A DNA stretch of 64,000 nucleotides from an uncultured Draconibacterium sp. (lineage in GTDB: Bacteria > Bacteroidota > Bacteroidia > Bacteroidales > Prolixibacteraceae): positions 124,001 through 188,000 of the forward strand of contig NZ_OY781981.1 of assembly GCF_963677565.1 (NCBI RefSeq). Direction: 5' to 3'. The notes beneath the pieces were generated by a model. It made no database searches, was not told the DNA's origin, and saw only the letters and a list, made by a program, of their open reading frames with translations. A program made the position numbers and the translations under genes. Each line of letters opens with the position of its first letter. The stretch's first letter is position 1. Shown here piece after piece: positions 25,408-34,389 of this stretch.

Positions 25408-25857
25408 CTAGGCTAATAATGCCTTAACCTTATCAGCAATATCTTTACCATCGGCCTGGCCCGCCAGTTTTTTCGAAGCCATTCCCATTACTTTACCCAT
25501 ATCTTTCATGCTGCTTGCGCCAACTTGCTCAATCACGGCTTTCACTGCAGCCGTTAAATCTTCATCCGACATTTTTTCCGGGAGGTAACTCTCAAAAATT
25601 GCTACCTGTTGCATTTCCTGCTCATACAAATCTTCACGCCCCTGCTCTTTGTAAATATTTGCAGAATCGGTGCCTTGTTTTGCCAGTTTCGAGATGATCT
25701 TCATCGCATCGGCATCCGAAAGTTCACCTCCTGCACCTTTTGCTGTTTGTGCTTCAAGCATAACCTTTTTAATTCCCCTAAGGGCTTCCAGTTTCTCTTT
25801 TTCGCGAGCTTTCATTGCCGCCTTTATGTCGTTATTAATTTGCTCTAAAAATGCCAT
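25408..25857 (-). CDS. yqeY: GatB/YqeY domain protein
   Basis: The 149-residue protein is a typical YqeY: an N-terminal helical part (FLEQINNDIKAAMKAREKEK) with the conserved R-G-I-K-K segment, EQGREDLYEQEMQQVAIFES, and LPEKMSDEDLTAAVKAVI, then SMKDMGKVMGMASKKLAGQ. It is related to the tRNA-binding tail of GatB, but its cellular role is not settled. It is the last gene of the dcw cluster, 17 bases after ftsZ2, and is followed by the bidirectional terminator. Confidence 0.92.
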   Translation of the reverse strand: MAFLEQINNDIKAAMKAREKEKLEALRGIKKVMLEAQTAKGAGGELSDADAMKIISKLAKQGTDSANIYKEQGREDLYEQEMQQVAIFESYLPEKMSDEDLTAAVKAVIEQVGASSMKDMGKVMGMASKKLAGQADGKDIADKVKALLA

Positions 25858-25874
25858 AACTTTTATATTTTAAA

Positions 25875-27272
25875 TTAATCAACGTTATCGTGTAAATAAC
25901 TGTTTCTGTCTGAAATTCGATTGTCGCGATCTACGGAATATCCTGACCGGTCGCGTTTGTATTTTGGATCGTTTATACGAATATTTCTGCGTTTAAAAGC
26001 CGGAACATTTTCCAACTCGTCCACATCGTCGTCGCTCAGATTTTCGTAATCATTAATATCAATTTCCTTTTCCGCATTGTTCCGTTCGCGAGAGGTTATC
26101 GGATACAAAGATTCAAACTCATCGTCTTCGTTTTTGCTTTTGTTGCTGATTTCAAATTCAAAGGTCGACTGACTTCTTTTATCTTCAGAACTTATACCAG
26201 ACGCATGCTCCTCTTTTTCTACCGACACCGTTTCTTTCTCAAGCGTATGACTTACTACTTTTTTCTGACTTTGCTCTGACAGTTCAGAAATAATGCTCGT
26301 TGGAAATCCGGTAGCAATTACGGTTACCGACAGCTTTTCGCCCAAAGTTTCATCTTTTCCATTTCCCCAAATCAAATCGGCGTCAAACCCGGCCATGTTT
26401 TGCACATAATCGGTAATTCGGCCAACTTCATCCATGGTAACTTCTTTATTTCCGGAGTTGATATTTACCAAAATATTTCGTGCTCCGCGAATCTCATTAT
26501 CATTCAGCAATGGCGAATTTAGGGCCTTTTTCACTGCATCCTCTGCGCGGTCTTCTTCATCACTTACCCCGGTTCCCATAACGGCCATTCCGCTTTTTCG
26601 CATTACAGTTTCCACATCAGCAAAATCAACATTTATATATCCGGGAACCGTAATAATTTCGGCTATTCCTTTTGCTGCAGTGGCCAGCACATTATCTGCT
26701 TTGGCAAAAGCCTCCGATATCCCAAAATCGCCATACATTTCGCGAATTCGTTCGTTATTAATCACCAACAACGAATCGACGTAAGCTGCCAACTCCTTAA
26801 TACCCTCGTAGGCTTGTTTTATTCGACGTCGCCCTTCGTTACGGAATGGAATGGTAACAATAGCCACCGTTAAATACCCCTGCTCTTTACAACACTGTGC
26901 AATAACAGGTGCTGCTCCGGTTCCGGTTCCACCGCCCATTCCGGCAGTTACAAAAACCATTTTTGTGTTTTCCGACAAGGTATTTTTTACATCCTCAATA
27001 TTTTCGATGGCTGCCTGTTTGCCAACATCGGGTTTGTTGCCGGCACCACGTCCTTCGGTTAACGAAGCTCCAAGCTGAACACGCGTGCGAACAGCACTTG
27101 CCTCCATAGCCTGCGCATCGGTGTTGCAGATTACAAAATCCACATCGCGAATTCCGTGCTTAAACATATGGTTTACCGCATTGCCACCACCGCCACCAAC
27201 TCCTATTACCTTTATTTCGGCACCAGGTGTTTTTTCCATTACAAAATCAGCCATATCTTCCATTTTCTTCAC
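25875..27272 (-). CDS. ftsZ: FtsZ, second tandem copy, with canonical C-terminal peptide
   Basis: The 465-residue tubulin-like GTPase has all main motifs: GVGGGGGNAVNHM (about 25-37), the signature GGGTGTG (113-119), VTIPFRNEG, NNERIREMYGD and the T7 loop NVDFADVETVM with both catalytic Asp residues. Its long linker ends in VPAFKRRNIRI (423-433), a good match to the conserved C-terminal peptide that docks FtsA, followed by a basic/polar tail ending SYLHDNVD. It should polymerise into the division ring. It starts 14 bases after the other ftsZ, and its motifs look closer to ordinary Bacteroidota FtsZ than those of the upstream copy. Confidence 0.95.
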   Translation of the reverse strand: MKKMEDMADFVMEKTPGAEIKVIGVGGGGGNAVNHMFKHGIRDVDFVICNTDAQAMEASAVRTRVQLGASLTEGRGAGNKPDVGKQAAIENIEDVKNTLSENTKMVFVTAGMGGGTGTGAAPVIAQCCKEQGYLTVAIVTIPFRNEGRRRIKQAYEGIKELAAYVDSLLVINNERIREMYGDFGISEAFAKADNVLATAAKGIAEIITVPGYINVDFADVETVMRKSGMAVMGTGVSDEEDRAEDAVKKALNSPLLNDNEIRGARNILVNINSGNKEVTMDEVGRITDYVQNMAGFDADLIWGNGKDETLGEKLSVTVIATGFPTSIISELSEQSQKKVVSHTLEKETVSVEKEEHASGISSEDKRSQSTFEFEISNKSKNEDDEFESLYPITSRERNNAEKEIDINDYENLSDDDVDELENVPAFKRRNIRINDPKYKRDRSGYSVDRDNRISDRNSYLHDNVD

Positions 27273-27286
27273 CTTGTTTTTTGTTG

Positions 27287-28642
27287 TTATTCAAGAGGTT
27301 GATCATCATCTCCATCATTAAAAATCTTGCTTCCAAAATTTTTATAAAACCAGTTATCAATATTCGATTCCGTAACAGGCTCATCTTTCTTTTTCTCTGC
27401 CTTTTCCCTGGTTTTGGTCTTTTCTTTTGTTTTCCAGCCAAACCCTTTTGACTTGGATTTTGGCTTTGCTTTTGGTTTTGGTTGCGGAGGAACAAACATG
27501 ATCGTTTCTTCCTCTTCCGGCTCAGGCTCGTATGGTTCGTCTTCGTTTAAATCGATACTAATTGCTTCTACCGCCTCATTTTTCGGTTCTTGCTGCTCAA
27601 CAGTTTCTTCAAGATCATCGTCAAGATCAAATTTCTGCACCTCTTTTTCGGGTTGCAATTCTTTGTTTGGATTGGTATCGAACCCGGTGGCCAGAATGGT
27701 AACACTAATTTTGTCGCCAAGACGTTCGTCGTAGCCGTTACCCCAAATTATATCGGCATCCTGACCGGCTTTTTCCTGCAGCGATTCAATAATTTCTCCA
27801 ATCTCTCCAATCCTGATCTCCTCACTTCCGGAGATAATATTCAACAGTATATTTTTTGTTCCGTAAATATCATTACTATCCAGTAGTGGCGATTCCAGCG
27901 CTGCATTTACGGCATCCATGGCACGGCCTTCGCCAGTGGCATAACCGGTACCCATTATGAAAACTTCGCTTTTTTGCATCACTGTTTCCACATCGGTGTA
28001 GTCGATGTTTACATTCCCGTGAACAGTTATAATTTCGGCTACTCCTTTAACGGCTGTCGATACAATATTGTCAGCCATTTTAAAAGCCTGACTTGCCGGT
28101 AAATCACCGTAAATGTGGTGCAACCTGTCGTTACTGATCACAAGCATACTATCAACAAATTCGGCCATTTTATCAATACCTTCCTGTGCTTGTGCCCGGC
28201 GTTTATTTCCTTCGGCCGGCGACGGAATTGTAACTACTGCAATGGTTAAGATATCAAGTTCGCGGGCCAGGCTTGCAATTACGGGAGCGGCGCCGGTTCC
28301 GGTTCCTCCACCCATTCCAGCCGCTATAAACAACATTTTAGTATTGTCACCCAGCACCTTTTTCAGATCTTCGTAATTTTCGCGGGCGGCTTCGGCTCCT
28401 CGTTCAGGTTTATTTCCTGCGCCCCGCCCTTCGGTTAATGTGGTTCCAAGCTGAATTTTAATCGGCACCGGACTATTGTCCATGGCTTGCGAATCGGTAT
28501 TACAGATGATATAGTCAACACCCTTTATTCCCTCTTCGAACATGTGATTGACCGCGTTGCAACCACCACCGCCAACTCCAATTACCTTAATAATTGATGA
28601 TGCTGCCTTCGGAAATTGAAAATTTGCTAATTCTTCGGTCAT
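27287..28642 (-). CDS. ftsZ: FtsZ, first tandem copy, divergent loop and tail
   Basis: The 451-residue protein keeps GVGGGGCNAVNHM, GGGTGTG (111-117) and a T7 loop NIDYTDVETVM with both Asp residues, so it should bind and hydrolyse GTP. It differs from the downstream copy where FtsZ is normally most conserved: VTIPSPAEGNKRR instead of the usual P-F-x-x-E-G, and SNDRLHHIYGD. Its linker is acidic and then Lys/Pro-rich. It lacks the VPAF-x-RR peptide and instead ends NWFYKNFGSKIFNDGDDD plus four residues, which could be an amphipathic membrane- or partner-binding helix. It lies 11 bases after ftsA. Confidence 0.95.
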   Translation of the reverse strand: MTEELANFQFPKAASSIIKVIGVGGGGCNAVNHMFEEGIKGVDYIICNTDSQAMDNSPVPIKIQLGTTLTEGRGAGNKPERGAEAARENYEDLKKVLGDNTKMLFIAAGMGGGTGTGAAPVIASLARELDILTIAVVTIPSPAEGNKRRAQAQEGIDKMAEFVDSMLVISNDRLHHIYGDLPASQAFKMADNIVSTAVKGVAEIITVHGNVNIDYTDVETVMQKSEVFIMGTGYATGEGRAMDAVNAALESPLLDSNDIYGTKNILLNIISGSEEIRIGEIGEIIESLQEKAGQDADIIWGNGYDERLGDKISVTILATGFDTNPNKELQPEKEVQKFDLDDDLEETVEQQEPKNEAVEAISIDLNEDEPYEPEPEEEETIMFVPPQPKPKAKPKSKSKGFGWKTKEKTKTREKAEKKKDEPVTESNIDNWFYKNFGSKIFNDGDDDQPLE

Positions 28643-28653
28643 ATCTTTTTGTT

Positions 28654-29937
28654 TTAATTGAATTCAAGGTCTTCGTTATCGTCGCCAAAAAAGTTGATTG
28701 CACTTTGTAAAGCTCCTTTAACGTTGGTCATTAAACCGCGTCCGCTTCGGTGTACTTTTGGCTCGGGCAATATTCTTTCTTCTCCAACATTTTGCGAAAT
28801 GGATAGTTTTAAGGCTCCCAATGCAGTTAAAAATGCCGGATTTTTTGCTTCTTCTCTACGGTTTGCAGGAAGAATTACGGGGTGTGCCCTTCGTGCATCC
28901 AAACCGGTATGAAATTTCACAAGTGTGATTATGTGCCCTAAATTTGAAGTTCCGCCGGAGAGCACAATACCTGTTCCCAAACGATCAGCAACTCCCGATC
29001 TTTCAATCTCTTTCACCACACAATCCACAATCTCTTCCAAACGTGCCTGGATAATGTAAGCCAGACTTCTGATGGTAATTTCTTTCGGTTCCCAGCCATT
29101 GTTTTTGGCAATGGTGACGGTATCTTCGGTTTTAATCTGGTCGCCCAACGCCTGTCCATAGCGTACTTTTAACAGCTCCGCTTTTTCAAGAAATGTGGAA
29201 CAACCGACTTTTAAGTCGTTGGTAATAACAGCTCCGGCAAACGGAATTACAGCTGTATGTACCAAAGCATTTTCGTAATAAATAGCCAGATTGGTTGTGC
29301 CAGCACCAATATCAAGCACTACACCGCCCATTTCCTTTTCAGGTTTTGAAAGCGCGGCCTCTGCTAATGCCAGCGACGAGTGAAAAACTTCGCCCAACTC
29401 AACTCCTACACTTTCCAAAACACGGGTCAATATCTGGTATTCCTGATCAGGCATAATCACCAGTTTGTAACGGGCTTCAATTTTTTTCCCTGTGGCTCCA
29501 ACAGGTTTTAGTTCCTCAATTTCATCATCGATAATAAAAGAGGTTGGAATAACTTTCAGAATACGGTAATCATTTTTAATCTGCAGGCTTTTCGCTTCAT
29601 TGTATAACTCGTCAATATCCAAATTCGACACAACGTCACCCTCACCTGTAAAACGCGACGCTTTGTAGTCGATGGTTCGCATACGTTTTCCGGCGTACGC
29701 CACATCAACAACATCAATTTCGTCTTCCAGCTGCGCATCCAACTGTTCCAACACTGCCGTGATGGACTCCGTTGCATCAGCAAGATTAAAAATCATACCT
29801 CTTTTTATGCCTTTTGATGGCACCTGGGCAGTACCCAGAATTTCCATTTTTCCCTCGGCGGTTGCTCTGCCCGCTAGTGCAACCATTTTTGAGGTTCCCA
29901 TGTCGATAACAACCGAAAGATTTGTTTTTGAAGCCAT
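28654..29937 (-). CDS. ftsA: Cell division protein FtsA
   Basis: The 427-residue actin-like ATPase has VIDMGTSKMVALAG (phosphate 1), an SHS2/1C-type insert, VVLDIGAGTTNLAIYY (phosphate 2) and GIVLSGGTSNLGHI (adenosine motif). The last 30 residues (MTNVKGALQSAINFFGDDNE) fit the amphipathic membrane-targeting helix of FtsA. It anchors FtsZ filaments to the inner membrane. In this cluster it must serve two FtsZ proteins, only one of which has a recognisable FtsA-docking peptide. It starts 2 bases after ftsQ. Confidence 0.96.
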   Translation of the reverse strand: MASKTNLSVVIDMGTSKMVALAGRATAEGKMEILGTAQVPSKGIKRGMIFNLADATESITAVLEQLDAQLEDEIDVVDVAYAGKRMRTIDYKASRFTGEGDVVSNLDIDELYNEAKSLQIKNDYRILKVIPTSFIIDDEIEELKPVGATGKKIEARYKLVIMPDQEYQILTRVLESVGVELGEVFHSSLALAEAALSKPEKEMGGVVLDIGAGTTNLAIYYENALVHTAVIPFAGAVITNDLKVGCSTFLEKAELLKVRYGQALGDQIKTEDTVTIAKNNGWEPKEITIRSLAYIIQARLEEIVDCVVKEIERSGVADRLGTGIVLSGGTSNLGHIITLVKFHTGLDARRAHPVILPANRREEAKNPAFLTALGALKLSISQNVGEERILPEPKVHRSGRGLMTNVKGALQSAINFFGDDNEDLEFN

Positions 29938-29939
29938 AA

Positions 29940-30692
29940 TTATCTTCTTTTTGCTATTACCTGATTTTTATATTTTAAACTGATCGTTTTGTATTTATTC
30001 CAATTATTCTTTGCCATAATCTGCTTGTAAAAAGCTTTCATATTGCGCAATTTCTCCGGGTAATTTTCCAGCGTTCCAAACTCAATGGTATGGTCGCCAA
30101 CCAGCGGAATCAACAGCACATCGTAATCTTTTTGCACGTGAATTTGTTCGATTTGCGCATTCCAGAATTCGTCGTTTTCTATTGCTAAAACACATGGCAA
30201 AAGTGTTTCTTTCGCGTAATCTTCACTAATGTCTCCGGTAGCTACCAGCACGTTGGCCGCATAATTTGTTGACACCGGAATTTTACCGCCAAATTCATCG
30301 AGGTAATAATTTCCTTTATCGGAGAAAACGCGCACTACCGGTTCCCGATGTTTTAAATCAATGGCCAGTACTCCTTTAAAAGTGGCGCTATCGGTGCGGG
30401 TGACAACCTTATAAACCTCGGCCTTTAAAATGGCTTCGTGTTTTTCAACCGCCTGCTCAATCTGCACCGTGTTAATGCTGTCAAAATCTTTCCCGATTAT
30501 GTCTTTATCGATCGACTTCACCAACTTCACCAGCTCTGCCCGATCAACTTTTATTACCTCGTCCGGATCGTAATTAATTTCGATATCGTTGCAAGTGGCA
30601 TGATTGTACTTCAAAGAAGTAAACGCCAATGTTACCAGCAGAAACACCAGCAACACCAACAAACCGCCTATTTTTGCAAACTTTTTTATCAT
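29940..30692 (-). CDS. ftsQ: Cell division protein FtsQ/DivIB
   Basis: The 250-residue bitopic protein has a short cytoplasmic start (MIKKFAKIG), one membrane helix (about 9-29) and a periplasmic part beginning with a POTRA-like region (about 38-100), then the beta domain (GDHTIEFGTLENYPEKLRNM). It is divergent, as FtsQ usually is in Bacteroidota, but its position between murC and ftsA supports the call. It scaffolds FtsL and the septal synthase. Its start overlaps the murC stop by 4 bases. Confidence 0.88.
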   Translation of the reverse strand: MIKKFAKIGGLLVLLVFLLVTLAFTSLKYNHATCNDIEINYDPDEVIKVDRAELVKLVKSIDKDIIGKDFDSINTVQIEQAVEKHEAILKAEVYKVVTRTDSATFKGVLAIDLKHREPVVRVFSDKGNYYLDEFGGKIPVSTNYAANVLVATGDISEDYAKETLLPCVLAIENDEFWNAQIEQIHVQKDYDVLLIPLVGDHTIEFGTLENYPEKLRNMKAFYKQIMAKNNWNKYKTISLKYKNQVIAKRR

Positions 30693-32077
30693 TTTTCTTT
30701 ACTTTCCAACAATTCAATTATACTTTCCACCATACGGTCGATATCGCCGGCACCCATTGTTAGTACAATTTCATTTGGGTCTGATTTTAGTATTTTCAAC
30801 ACCTCATCGCGCTCGGCCAGCATCCTGTTTTCCAGCTTCATTTCTTTATAAATAATAGCGGATGATACTCCCGGAATTGGCTCTTCGCGCGCCGGGTAAA
30901 GCGGAATAAGAATTGCCTTATCCAGCAAATCCAGACTTTGTGCAAACTCTGCAGCAAAATCTTTGGTGCGCGAATACAGGTGAGGCTGAAAAATTCCGGT
31001 TACTTTTTTATCGGGAAACAAAGCCTTAACCGAAGTTATAAATGCCTCTAATTCCGCCGGGTGATGCGCGTAATCGTCGATATAGATCCGGTTCTCCGAA
31101 CGGTAACGGATATCAAAACGACGGGCCACACCTTCGTAATCTTCAATCCCGGCTTTTATGGCATTTGCCGATGCTCCGGCCAGCCATGCCAAAGCACTGG
31201 CTCCAACCGTATTTTCAACATTCACCAGCCCCGGATAATTCATTTTGCAGTTGGCAATTATTCCTCCCGGTGTTTTTAAATCAAACGAATAAAAGCCTGT
31301 TTCAGGATTCAATTGCAAATTCAGCGCAGCAAAATCGGTTTTTCCTTTTAATGAATAGGAATAAACTTTTGCATCGGTTTTTGAAGTATCCAATTCTACT
31401 CCTTCTTTTAGCACCAAACTTCCGTCGGGCCGGATCTGTGAAATAAATTTCTCGAACGACTCAACGATTTTTTCCTTTTCGCCATAAATATCCAAATGGT
31501 CGGCATCAACCGAAGTAACCAGCGCCAATTGCGGTTTCAGGTGCAGAAACGAACGATCGAACTCATCGGCTTCTGCAACAATCCATGGCGAATCGTTTTC
31601 CGGAAGCACCAAATTACTTCTAAAATTCTTTGAAATACCGCCCAAAAATGCGCCGCATCCTTGTTCTGTTTTACTCAGAATATTGGTAACGATGGTACTT
31701 GTCGTCGTCTTTCCGTGTGTTCCTGCAACGCCGATTCCTTTCCGTTCGTTGCAAATCATTCCGAGCACTTTCGCCCGCTTAAACAAGCCAATTGGCTGGC
31801 TTTTAAACCAATTCAGTTCTTTATGCTCGTCGGGCAAAGCCGGTGTATATACAGCAATTGTTTCCGCCGGATTCCACTTCGACGGAATATTGCGGATATC
31901 ATCATCAAAATGCACATTGATTCCCTCTTTCTGCAGCGCATCAGTCAGTGCTGTTTCAGTGCGATCGTATCCAGCCACATTGCGCCCCGAAAATTTAAAA
32001 TAACGAGCCAGCGCACTCATCCCTATTCCTCCGATCCCAAGGAAATATACATTCTTTATTTTCTGAATGTTGTCCAT
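30689..32077 (-). CDS. murC: UDP-N-acetylmuramate--L-alanine ligase
   Basis: The 462-residue Mur ligase has the NAD-like N-terminal fold (FLGIGGIGMSALARYFKFSG), the ATP P-loop GVAGTHGKTTTSTIV (about 116-130), the central EADEFDRSFLHL motif and HHPAELEAFI in the C-terminal domain. It adds L-Ala to UDP-MurNAc, the first amino acid of the peptidoglycan stem. It starts 1 base after murG and overlaps ftsQ. Confidence 0.97.
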   Translation of the reverse strand: MDNIQKIKNVYFLGIGGIGMSALARYFKFSGRNVAGYDRTETALTDALQKEGINVHFDDDIRNIPSKWNPAETIAVYTPALPDEHKELNWFKSQPIGLFKRAKVLGMICNERKGIGVAGTHGKTTTSTIVTNILSKTEQGCGAFLGGISKNFRSNLVLPENDSPWIVAEADEFDRSFLHLKPQLALVTSVDADHLDIYGEKEKIVESFEKFISQIRPDGSLVLKEGVELDTSKTDAKVYSYSLKGKTDFAALNLQLNPETGFYSFDLKTPGGIIANCKMNYPGLVNVENTVGASALAWLAGASANAIKAGIEDYEGVARRFDIRYRSENRIYIDDYAHHPAELEAFITSVKALFPDKKVTGIFQPHLYSRTKDFAAEFAQSLDLLDKAILIPLYPAREEPIPGVSSAIIYKEMKLENRMLAERDEVLKILKSDPNEIVLTMGAGDIDRMVESIIELLESKEK

Positions 32078-32078
32078 T

Positions 32079-33185
32079 CTATTGTCTCACTAATTTTTCT
32101 ACTTCATCAACTATTTGCTTGGTCGCTTCGGGTTTAGCTAACTCTTTACTTTTGGTGGCTAAAGCGTTGCAACGCGCTTCATCTTTTACCACGTCAAAAG
32201 CCAGCGGAAATAATTTCTCGTTAATCTCATCATCGCGCACCATTAAAGCAGCATCCTGTTCTACCAAAGCCATCGCATTTTTTGTTTGATGGTCTTCCGA
32301 AACATTTGGCGACGGCACCAATACCGACGCTTTCCCCACCAAACACAACTCCGAAATTGTTCCTGCTCCCGCTCTCGAAATCACCAAATCGGCCACTTCG
32401 TAAGCCAAATCCATACGTGTTATAAACTTATGGACCTGCAGGTTTTTGGGTTTCGCATTTGTCAGTTCTTCCTGAATTTTATCGTAATAATACGCCCCGG
32501 TCTGCCAGATCACCTGAACAGCCGAAGCTTCAATTTCTTTTATATTTTTCAGCACCGCCTGGTTTACTGAACGTGCACCAAGACTGCCACCAACAATCAA
32601 CACAACCTTATCTTCCTCGCTTACATTAAAAAACTCGAAAGCTTCTTTTCTGTTTTGCTTTTCAATCAAATTTTCGCGAACAGGATTTCCTGTAAAAATC
32701 AGTTTTTCGGCCGGGAAAAAGCGCTCCATTTTATCGTAAGCCACACAAATGGAATTTACCTTTTTGCTTAGGAGTTTATTGGTAATTCCGGCGTAGGAAT
32801 TTTGCTCCTGAATTAAACAGGGCACCTTTGCTTTTGCCGCCGCACGCAATAACGGACCGCTGGCATAACCCCCAACTCCTATCGCCACTTCAGGATTAAA
32901 ATCGGCAACAATTTTTTTAGCCAACTTCGAACTTTGGCGCAACTTTTTAAAGAAGGTAATCATTTTCATGCTGGGTTTCCGCGGAAACCCCATCACCGGC
33001 AAGCCAATAATTTTATAACCGGCGGCTGGCACCTTCTCCATTTCCATCCGGTCTTCGGCACCAACAAATAAAATATCCGCGTCAGGATTGCGCTTTTTAA
33101 TTTCGTTGGCAATGGCAAGCGCCGGGAAAATATGTCCCCCGGTACCTCCTCCGCTAATTATGGCTCTATTTATCTTTTGTTTCAT
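32079..33185 (-). CDS. murG: UDP-GlcNAc:lipid I GlcNAc transferase MurG
   Basis: The 368-residue GT-B enzyme opens with ISGGGTGGHIFPALAIA, the G-loop of MurG, has the second G-loop GVGGYASGPLL, and the donor site SRAGAGTISELCLVGKASVL ... PSPNVSEDHQTKNA. It converts lipid I to lipid II on the inner face of the membrane. It overlaps the 3' end of ftsW by 20 bases, so translation is probably coupled. Confidence 0.97.
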   Translation of the reverse strand: MKQKINRAIISGGGTGGHIFPALAIANEIKKRNPDADILFVGAEDRMEMEKVPAAGYKIIGLPVMGFPRKPSMKMITFFKKLRQSSKLAKKIVADFNPEVAIGVGGYASGPLLRAAAKAKVPCLIQEQNSYAGITNKLLSKKVNSICVAYDKMERFFPAEKLIFTGNPVRENLIEKQNRKEAFEFFNVSEEDKVVLIVGGSLGARSVNQAVLKNIKEIEASAVQVIWQTGAYYYDKIQEELTNAKPKNLQVHKFITRMDLAYEVADLVISRAGAGTISELCLVGKASVLVPSPNVSEDHQTKNAMALVEQDAALMVRDDEINEKLFPLAFDVVKDEARCNALATKSKELAKPEATKQIVDEVEKLVRQ

Positions 33186-34389
33186 TTTCTATTTCATAAT
33201 CTTCGTCAGGAGCTTTAATCATAATCGGTTGCTCCGTAACTTCTTTGTTTTGCTGGTTTTGGTGACTCACACTAAGTATCAATCCAAAAGCCAACGAAGT
33301 AAACAACAGCGATGTCCCTCCCAAACTAATCCAGGGCAGCGGTTGTCCGGTTACCGGCAACGCGCCGCTTGAAACACCTATATTTATCATGGCCTGAAAA
33401 ACCAGCACCAATGTTAGCCCGATTACCATAAACGCCGGAAAGGTTCGGGTGGCACGCCTGACTATTACCACTCCCCTGAAAAAGAAAATCAGGAAAAGCA
33501 TGATTACAGCAATACCGCCAATTAAACCGTATTCTTCAACGATTATGGCAAAAATAAAGTCGTTATAGGCAGCGGCCATGTAATTACTTACATCTGAGTG
33601 ACCGGGGCCTTTTCCGAGAATTCCGCCGGAATAAATGGCTAGTTTTGCATAGTCGGCCTGCGTAATTCCCTGCGACGCTTCAGGTGGAGGAGGATCGATA
33701 AAACGTTCAATCCGCCCTTTCATGGTATGAACGCGCCCCAAACTTTCGGGCAAATGATCGGCAGTAAAATATATTGTTACTACAAATGCAATTCCGGCTC
33801 CTACTACCGAAAACAAATATTTTAATGGAATCCGGCCGCAAAACATCATCGTCATGATTGTTGCGAAAAGCAATGCCGAGGTCGAGAAATCGGATATAAA
33901 AATCAAACCACAGACAATAGCCGTATAAAAAATTATCTTCTTAAATGCTTCCCACAAATCGCCTTTTGTTTTTTGGCGTTTTCCTAAAATTTTGGCCGAA
34001 TATAAAACCAGTGAAATCTTGGCCATTTCGGCGGGTTGAAAAGTTGCTCCCCAGAAATTAAGTGTACGTCCGCTGGACGAAACAAAGGATGTTCCACGCA
34101 TTGCAATGGAAAAAAGTAAAAAGCCGATACTTGCCAGCAAAGCCCACCATGCAAGTTTTGAGTACAATTTTATGGGCAGCACATTTACCATGAGCAATAT
34201 CACCCCAATTCCTGCACTTAAAAACACCACCTGGCGAAACAGGTATTTCAAGGTGTTTCCCTGAGCCACACGATAGGCCAATGCACCCGTTGAACTGTAC
34301 ACAATAAGCAGCGACAACACCGATAACAGCATCAGCACCATCCAAAGCACGCGGTCGCCCTTAAATAATTTCAGAATGGAATGTTGCAT
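33166..34389 (-). CDS. ftsW: SEDS peptidoglycan polymerase FtsW
   Basis: The 407-residue protein has about ten membrane helices and SEDS motifs, including FQPAEMAKISLVLY, the long periplasmic loop with RIERFIDPP and SGGILGKGPGHSDVSNYM, NDFIFAIIVEEYGLIGG and GALPVTGQPLPWISLGGTSL. It polymerises septal glycan strands together with the PBP encoded in the same cluster. A 35-residue acidic/Lys-rich cytoplasmic tail (ending NETKDK) follows the last helix. Its ATG shares a base with the murD stop. Confidence 0.96.
   Translation of the reverse strand: MQHSILKLFKGDRVLWMVLMLLSVLSLLIVYSSTGALAYRVAQGNTLKYLFRQVVFLSAGIGVILLMVNVLPIKLYSKLAWWALLASIGFLLFSIAMRGTSFVSSSGRTLNFWGATFQPAEMAKISLVLYSAKILGKRQKTKGDLWEAFKKIIFYTAIVCGLIFISDFSTSALLFATIMTMMFCGRIPLKYLFSVVGAGIAFVVTIYFTADHLPESLGRVHTMKGRIERFIDPPPPEASQGITQADYAKLAIYSGGILGKGPGHSDVSNYMAAAYNDFIFAIIVEEYGLIGGIAVIMLFLIFFFRGVVIVRRATRTFPAFMVIGLTLVLVFQAMINIGVSSGALPVTGQPLPWISLGGTSLLFTSLAFGLILSVSHQNQQNKEVTEQPIMIKAPDEDYEIENETKDK

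Noticed and set aside
26434..28376. Open frames on the plus strand opposite the two ftsZ genes
   Set aside because: They are antisense shadows of conserved coding sequence, with low-complexity Pro/Phe-rich translations.
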